From: Volvox africanus
Taxonomy: Eukaryota > Chlorophyta > Chlorophyceae > Chlamydomonadales > Volvocaceae
Reading direction: 5' to 3'
NCBI GenBank assembly: GCA_030268105.1
Contig: BSDZ01000011.1
Location: forward strand, 1,768,501 to 1,832,500
Length of the DNA: 64,000 nucleotides
Below the pieces are notes generated by a model. The model did no database searches and was not told the origin of the DNA. It saw nothing but the letters and a program-made list of their open reading frames with translations. Position numbers and translations under genes: made by a program. Every line of letters starts with the position of its first letter. Position 1 is the stretch's first letter. Shown here piece by piece: positions 59,301 through 64,000 of the stretch.

Positions 59301-62300
59301 CATTTGGGATGCGTTGGATACCCCCCCCCCTTGCCGCAGTAACACCCCTTTGACCCAAGGCCCGCCTGGGTACGGCACTACCGCACGAACAAAAATAGAG
59401 TGGTGTCGATAGTCTTTCATAATTATCACGATACAGTGGTAGAAAACCAAGTGGTGTGGCTATTATTTTTGAACATTTAAAATCAAATTTCATCAAAAAA
59501 TTAAATTAAATTAAATGAATAAAATAAAATAAAATTAATAAAATAAAATAAAATAAAATTAAATTAAATTAATTAATTAAATTAATTAAATTAATAATAT
59601 TAATTATATATATTAATTATATATATTAATTATATATATTAATTAAATTAATTAAATAATAAATTAATTAAATAAATTAAATTAAATTAATTAAATTAAA
59701 TTATTTTAAATTATTTTAAATTATTTTAAATTATTTTAAATTATTTTAAATTATTAATTTGTGAAGCAAGAAATTGTTGAGAGACACGACTATACGGTAA
59801 AACGTAATCCTCCTCCGTTTCCATTCCCCGCATTCCTTCCCAACCCCACTCACCCGGCATCTCATGTTCCTTGTCCAGCAGCGCCAGCATCAGCAGCTGC
59901 ATTTGGTATTCCCCGGCGCGGTCCCGCCACTGGGGGTGAGTGGGGCGCGGTCGGCAGGCATACACGGGGGAAGAGGGGAAAAACACACGGTGCTGAGGGG
60001 CGGAGGGGTATCGTTGTATCGTGCTCTAAGAAAGGGCTCGCGAGGAGGTCAGGACTAGACATCCTGATCATTATCACGACACTACAGGTATGGGAGTAGC
60101 CGATATACAGGGAAGGCAGGCAGCAGTAGCACGGCTGCAGCCTTAAGAGTCTGATGTCTACCCTTTCAATGGTCTTCCCCCGCTGGAGGAATTTAGGGTT
60201 TTAGGGTTTTAGGGTTATAAGGGTTTTTAGGGTTTTACCTGATGCATTTTGGCCTCACCTCCCTGAAGATGTCGACGACGTCGCAGAGGTTACAGCCCAC
60301 CATGTTGGCGGATCGGAAGCCGAACAGCTCGGATTCGGGATCTGACACGGATAATACTCGTCCACCGAAGTCGGACGTCACCACGAGCTGTTTCTCCGAG
60401 ATATAGTCGTCCATGGGCCGCTTCTCAATCTGTCCATCAGGGAAAAAGCAAATGTACGTAGGTACGGCAATATGCAGGTGTACAGGAAAGATACGACCGG
60501 CACGGTCACGGACACCTATCAAGGAGGTAAGGTAGGTTGCGTAGTGTTTTGTGTGTATGTGTATGTGTGCGTGTCTCCCCTCCCTCGCCCCTCCCTCGCC
60601 CCTCCCTCGCCCCTCCCTCGCCCCTCCCTCTCCCCTCCCTCTCCCCTCCCTCTCCCCTCCCATTTCCTAAACCACGAATTTTCCGCATCTAGGTGACCTC
60701 AGCTTCATCGCATAGTACTTAAATCCGTTATTTAGTACGAACATCATACCTTGCAGATGCGTATAGCACACGCACCTGTACGACGTATAAGGTCATGGCT
60801 GTATCAGTCGCTGCAGCCACACTGATCTTGAGCCGTACTGCCACGGGGCTCCCGTTTTCGTTAATCAAATGAACCACCTTGCCTGAGCGGCAGCTGGTGG
60901 GAGGGATGGCGCTGGGGGGATCCTGTACGGCACTCACACCGCACAGCACCCGCGACAAGCTACATTAATTATAATGTATAGCTAATAGCTACATCATAGT
61001 TACATAGCTACACCTGAGCTACCTGAGCTACATTATCAAGTTAATAATTTAAAGGGCTGGAGAAATAGAGATATGTAGCGGGTGGGTTGCGGAAAGCCAA
61101 CTTAAGGCATAGGGCCCAACTTGAAGGCGGAAAACAAAACGTGTGCGCCCGGACACATGCCGGTGACAGCCGGTGCTGAAGTGTACGACATGTGTTTTGG
61201 ACCGGAGCGGGCCTCTCCATTTCCCCACCTACCTTTTTCACGCCCGGATTCTCCTTTCCTTTTTTCACCAGGCCCCAATCCCTTCCCCCAGCTCGCTCCA
61301 ACAACCCCTACACCCACCACCCTAACCAGCCCACTGCCTTTTCCGCCCTCCGTACCCGAAGGTACTTCGAATGTAGTGTGTTGTACGGCGGTGGCAGCAG
61401 CTGCTCCAGCCTCATGGTGGCCAGCTTGCGCATGGGGTACCCCAGCAGCGTGGATACCCCTACAGAAGCAAAGCACAACCGCATGTGCGAGTCCACCACC
61501 AGCAGGCTGCCCTCGCGCCCGTCAGTACGGTTGCAGGCCAATACCAGGATGCGCTGAGCGTCCGTACCTGCCTCGCGGAAGGGGGGGAAGGGAAGTGCGC
61601 AGAGGTCGCGCGATGACTAAGGAAAGTACCAGGAGCGTACGGGTTTCGGAGCCCCAAACTGCCTCTGACTCATTCCTTGTCTCAGACAGCTGTAACCACC
61701 ACCACCGCCAACATCACAACTACAAGATCAGCAACAGTATAGGCGAGAATAAGTCCCGGCCCCACCTTACCTTTCGGCAACCCCACCACCTCTTTAAGCA
61801 CCTCCTCTCCATTACATCGCTTCATCAGGTTCCCGCCCCCTCACTAACCCCCACTAACCCCCCACCTCCCCCCACTAAACCCCCACTAAACCCCCGCTCC
61901 TCCCGCACTTCCCCCCCCCCCGCCCACCCGTCCACTCCCCCCAACTCCTCCCCCACTTCCCCCCACTTTCCCCTATCCAACCCCCATACACACAACACAC
62001 GGCCCCCACGGCCCCCCCCGCCCAAAACCTCCGAAAGTAATACCCACCCGCCAGTGCCACAGTCACGTCCACCGGCACTGGGTCCAGGTAGCGGTGTTTG
62101 ATCAGTAGCCTGATGGAGATGCTGCGTGCCATGAGCTCCTCCAGGGAGGCCTCCCGGCAGCGCTCCAGCAACCTCTCCACTTCGCCCAGCTCGTTACACA
62201 CCAGGGAGCTCAGAGGCTTGCCGATCTGCGGCAGGGCAGGCGGACGCCGCAATGGAGGAGGGGTGGACGGGTGGGCGGGTGGAGGGGTGGGCGGGTGGGA

Positions 62301-63077
62301 AACATTATTCTGAGGAATTTCGCTCTACGATTCATTATATATTGATACACGGTACAGACGGACAGACCGACAGACCGACAGACCGACAGACCGACAGACC
62401 GACAAGGGACGGAGCTCGAGCAGCTCGGCGAGCAAAGGGGTGGGGGGTGGGAGACAGGACTTGTGGATCAGGAGGCCCATCAGCGGGGTTTAAGAGCGGG
62501 AGACGACTCGCAGTGATGGGGCCAGAAACCTAAGCCAGCCCCCGGGCGAGGCCCCCCAATCATACCCCCCTCCCTCCCTCACCAGATCAGCCTCCTGCAC
62601 GCCGCACAGCGACGCAAACTGCTGGTCTCCGCACAGCACCACACCGTTGGGGGCTAGCCAGGCGCGCACGGTGAGGGCGTTGGAAGCCAGCGGGCGGGCC
62701 ACTCCCAGAAAGATGCTGCAGGCGGTTTCGGAGCAAGTTGTGAGGCGGCGGAGTTACGAGCGAGCGATGAAAGTAGCGGAATTAAGAGTCCGGATGTAAT
62801 AGAGCCATTACTTTATGTGGTCGGGGTTGGGGGTTGGGGGTTGGGGGTGGGGGGCTATGCATACCTGCTGTCCGAAGGGGTGGCAAGGTGAGGTTGCGGG
62901 GTTGGCGTGGGGAGGTAAGAATTCGAGTACGACGATTGGATGAGCCGAAAGCTTAAAGGACAGTAAGTACAGTCTGGAATGAGGAAATATCGTACAGATC
63001 GTACTGCGCTCTCACCTATCAGAGCCCATTCCGCTCATCCGGGTGACGCACAGTGCCATGGGGAACACGTAACGGTC
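46617..63077 (-). CDS. Giant TmcB-like membrane protein with PAS domains, 5' partial
   Basis: Exons on the minus strand: 63016-63077, 62583-62715, 62048-62225, 61356-61567, 60776-60922, 60259-60429, 59854-59929, 58740-58897, 57955-58235, 57179-57350, 56091-56679, 55140-55820, 54291-54501, 54023-54080, 53729-53799, 53559-53604, 53177-53409, 52703-52824, 52321-52487, 51353-51976, 50762-50890, 49981-50142, 49396-49503, 48755-48892, 48222-48331, 47903-48002 and 46617-47009 (TAG). All but the last junction were phase-checked; at least 1,840 residues. The 5' part holds PAS-like segments (YVFPMALCVTRMSGMGSDR, then IFLGVARPLASN; LLVVDSHMRLCFASVGVS; PPTSCRSGKVVHLINENGSP) in the order known from volvocine TmcB (tiny macrocyst B) proteins. 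The middle part has LLTGVVELDEDLVI and MLKKPLQRFLDVPADTSW. The 3' half has membrane helices (54.3, 52.4, 50.1 and 46.9 kb) separated by soluble loops; two loop exons are Asp/Glu- and Gly-rich. PAS domains usually sense small ligands, redox or light; no cofactor can be inferred. The N-terminal membrane part of the family must lie right of 63.1 kb. Confidence 0.88.
47345..47672. repeat. Purine tract (GAGGAG)n, about 330 bp
   Basis: Almost pure purine on the plus strand (GAG/GGA units with GGGGAAGG interruptions), pyrimidine on the transcribed strand. It lies in the last intron of the PAS gene. The long open frames across it (Arg, Glu, Gly or Leu runs) are artefacts of the repeat. Confidence 0.95.
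47690..47800 (-). CDS. Possible extra exon of the TmcB-like gene, boundaries unresolved
   Basis: Between the well-supported exons 47903-48002 and 46617-47009 the minus strand offers SSSISSVFSFTIRTAVHLVP in one frame (stop soon after, at LNLSFD) and QFHQLRILLLHDPHGCPLGS in the frame that fits phase 0. Both sit just before the purine tract. I could not choose between them, or rule out that there is no exon here. Confidence 0.3.
49620..49980. repeat. C-rich low-complexity intron segment
   Basis: Runs of CCCC and CACCCCCATCCC on the plus strand, so G-rich in the transcript of the PAS gene, ending directly at the donor of exon 49981-50142. It could form G-quadruplexes in the pre-mRNA. Confidence 0.7.
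50281..50432. repeat. GTGTAT hexanucleotide microsatellite
   Basis: About 25 units of GTGTAT with a few TATATG and GCCTGT variants, in the intron between exons 49981-50142 and 50762-50890 of the PAS gene. Confidence 0.95.
53485..53525. repeat. CCCGTG short tandem repeat
   Basis: Six to seven CCCGTG units in an intron between exons 53177-53409 and 53559-53604 of the PAS gene. Confidence 0.85.
56005..56078. repeat. GGGCGGGAT/GGGATGG tandem repeat
   Basis: About 70 bases of GGGATGGGGCGGGAT-like units directly beside the donor (56085-56090) of exon 56091-56679. It is G-rich on the plus strand and C-rich in the transcript. Confidence 0.85.
57351..57954 (-). other. GC-AG intron of the TmcB-like gene
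   Basis: The family sequence demands MLKKPLQ-R-FLDVPADTSW across this junction. The only split that gives it is CAGAG|GCAAGT at the 5' site (57949-57954) and CCCGCAG|GTTCC at the 3' site. AG|GCAAGT is the consensus of the rare GC-AG intron class. A normal GT four bases away would put the next exon out of frame. Confidence 0.75.
58297..58585. repeat. Intronic minisatellite, 3 copies of about 97 bp
   Basis: Units start with GTAGAGTAG at 58297, 58395 and 58491, and share GCAGACAGAGAAATACC, AGGAATCGTACACCCAA and CCATCAGGGACACCA. Copies 1 and 2 differ by a few bases; copy 3 has a small deletion at its start and diverges at its end. The array lies in the intron between exons 57955-58235 and 58740-58897. 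Confidence 0.93.
59470..59760. repeat. AT island, almost pure A/T
   Basis: About 290 bases of AAATTAAATT, AAATAAAAT and TATATATTAATTA units with almost no G or C, in an intron of the PAS gene. It ends with six TTTTAAATTA repeats. Nothing coding. Confidence 0.93.
60191..60236 (+). repeat. Interstitial telomere-type repeat (TTTTAGGG)
   Basis: TTTAGGG, two perfect TTTTAGGG units, then TTATAAGGG and TTTTTAGGG variants, in the intron next to exon 60259-60429. TTTTAGGG is the telomere unit of Chlamydomonas and relatives. Confidence 0.85.
60580..60662. repeat. CCCCTCCCTCG / CCCCTCCCTCT 10-11-mer repeats
   Basis: Eight or so head-to-tail CCTCCCTCGC-type units, the later ones with CT in place of CG, in an intron of the PAS gene. 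Confidence 0.85.
61830..62040. repeat. C-rich intron segment
   Basis: CCCCACTAA and CCCCC-rich sequence ending at the donor of exon 62048-62225; G-rich in the transcript, like the segment at 49620-49980. Confidence 0.65.
62360..62405. repeat. ACAGACCG octamer repeat
   Basis: Five to six ACAGACCG units in the intron between exons 62048-62225 and 62583-62715. Confidence 0.85.
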
Positions 63078-64000
63078 CTACTCCAGGGAGGGCGGGATTT
63101 CGAGGCGTTGCGGAGTTTGTAACGGTGAGATGCCGTGTCGGAGAACCGTGTCGATGTACATCGTGTGTGTGTTTAGGAAAGGGAGGTGGGAGGGGGAAAC
63201 ACAGGGGGAAGAAGGATGGGAGATACGAGCTCCATGAATAGCGCAATGGAGTGGAGGGTGGTGATGGCCAGGGGCTAGCCAGAGGGCTGAGGGTTAAGGC
63301 GGGTGGGTGCCGTACGAGCCCGTACGAGTCACGATGCTCTAAGTGCCGGGCATTGATTCGAGACTGAGTGTCGTTCACCAGCAACCATTCCATTCCATTT
63401 CATTATAGGGCTGAGAAGGGAAGGAAAACGGGATCGGCACTTCCGGGCCCCCTCCCGAACACATACACGTGTTCAGGCACGACTGTTATGGCACGACTAA
63501 TATGCCCCTGGAGTTCCAGGTTCTACCCCAACTGAGAGCGGGCCAAAGACCCTAATGTTAAGGGCAGGGTGCCCCCATGTCGATGGACGGTGACGACCCC
63601 AATTAAAGTGACCTGCGAGCTGACCAGTAGCGGAGTTGACGCCTTAGTTGATTCGGCAGATTCCGCTGGATGCTGGTGGTGGGTGCTGAACCTGGGAAAA
63701 CCACTGATTTCGGAGAAGTCGGCATGGGAGACTGGATGAGGGTGCCCCGAAACACCGGGGAAGGTAGGGACTGCCAGGTTAGTGGCCACGGGTGATGTAC
63801 CCCCCTATCCTACACACATAAACATACACACACACACACACATATATATATACACACACATACGCATACACACACACACATACACACCAACCGTTCAGCG
63901 TTCACACCGCCGACCCCAACCCCGCCCTCCCACCCCAACCCTGCCCTCACATTTCAAAATGCTTTGTCGTGGAATGTCCTACGTCTGGTTCCATCGGCTC
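63078..64000. other. Right end of the window, upstream part of the TmcB-like gene
   Basis: More 5' exons of the PAS gene are expected here or beyond. The minus strand at about 63952-64000 reads EPMEPDVGHSTTKHFE before a GTGAGG donor. This resembles the end of a family PAS segment (Met/Leu-Pro-Glu-Pro, then His and a basic tail), but it is too short to be sure. A CA/TATA microsatellite lies at 63815-63888. Confidence 0.35.
63815..63888. repeat. CA/TA dinucleotide microsatellite
   Basis: ACACACACAC and ATATATATAC runs, intronic or intergenic. Confidence 0.9.

Overview
The window looks like nuclear DNA of a volvocine (chlamydomonadalean) green alga. Coding sequence is split into many short exons with GT-AG introns, TGTAA 3'-end signals follow two genes, low-complexity Ala/Gln/Gly/Pro inserts are common, micro- and minisatellites are dense, and an interstitial repeat at 60.2 kb is built from TTTTAGGG, the telomere unit known from Chlamydomonas relatives. 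A very large TmcB-like membrane PAS protein, a family known to be expanded in these algae, fills the right quarter. I cannot name the species. All gene models were spliced by eye from reading frame, splice-site and family logic.

Layout. Positions 1-15278 are a tandem array with a period of 6,937 bp: two full periods plus 1.4 kb of a third, open to the left of the window. Each unit contributes one GNAT-type N-acetyltransferase gene (about 277 aa, five exons) and about 4.7 kb of apparently non-coding DNA that carries a 692-bp TIR element. Two complete gene copies and the last exon of a third are visible. After the array come a diverged dispersed repeat (15.4-15.9 kb, related copy at 19.9-20.4 kb), a small single-pass membrane protein gene (16.3-16.6 kb, +) and an SR splicing factor (17.1-19.4 kb, -; 7 exons, 202 aa, N-terminal RRM plus RS domain). 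A gene-poor stretch (19.4-23.0 kb) precedes an F-box/leucine-rich-repeat protein (23.0-27.6 kb, -).

From about 29.7 to 40.05 kb on the + strand lies a transportin-SR (TNPO3/MOS14-type) importin-beta family gene, about 1,800 aa because of low-complexity insertions. One of its introns holds an 81-bp antisense piece of 26S rDNA. 40.06-46.6 kb has compound satellites and only weak, unassigned coding signals. 46.6 to at least 63.1 kb (-) is one gene with at least 27 exons encoding at least 1,840 residues of a TmcB-like PAS and multi-pass membrane protein; its N terminus lies further right or outside the window. Its introns host most of the satellites, an AT island and the interstitial telomere repeat.

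Functional links. The SR protein and the transportin-SR are a known cargo/receptor class pair and lie about 10 kb apart; this may be chance. The F-box/LRR protein would act in SCF-type ubiquitin ligases and the PAS protein in membrane-associated sensing. The GNAT array is the most unusual structure: near-identical 6.9-kb units, each contributing an apparently intact gene.
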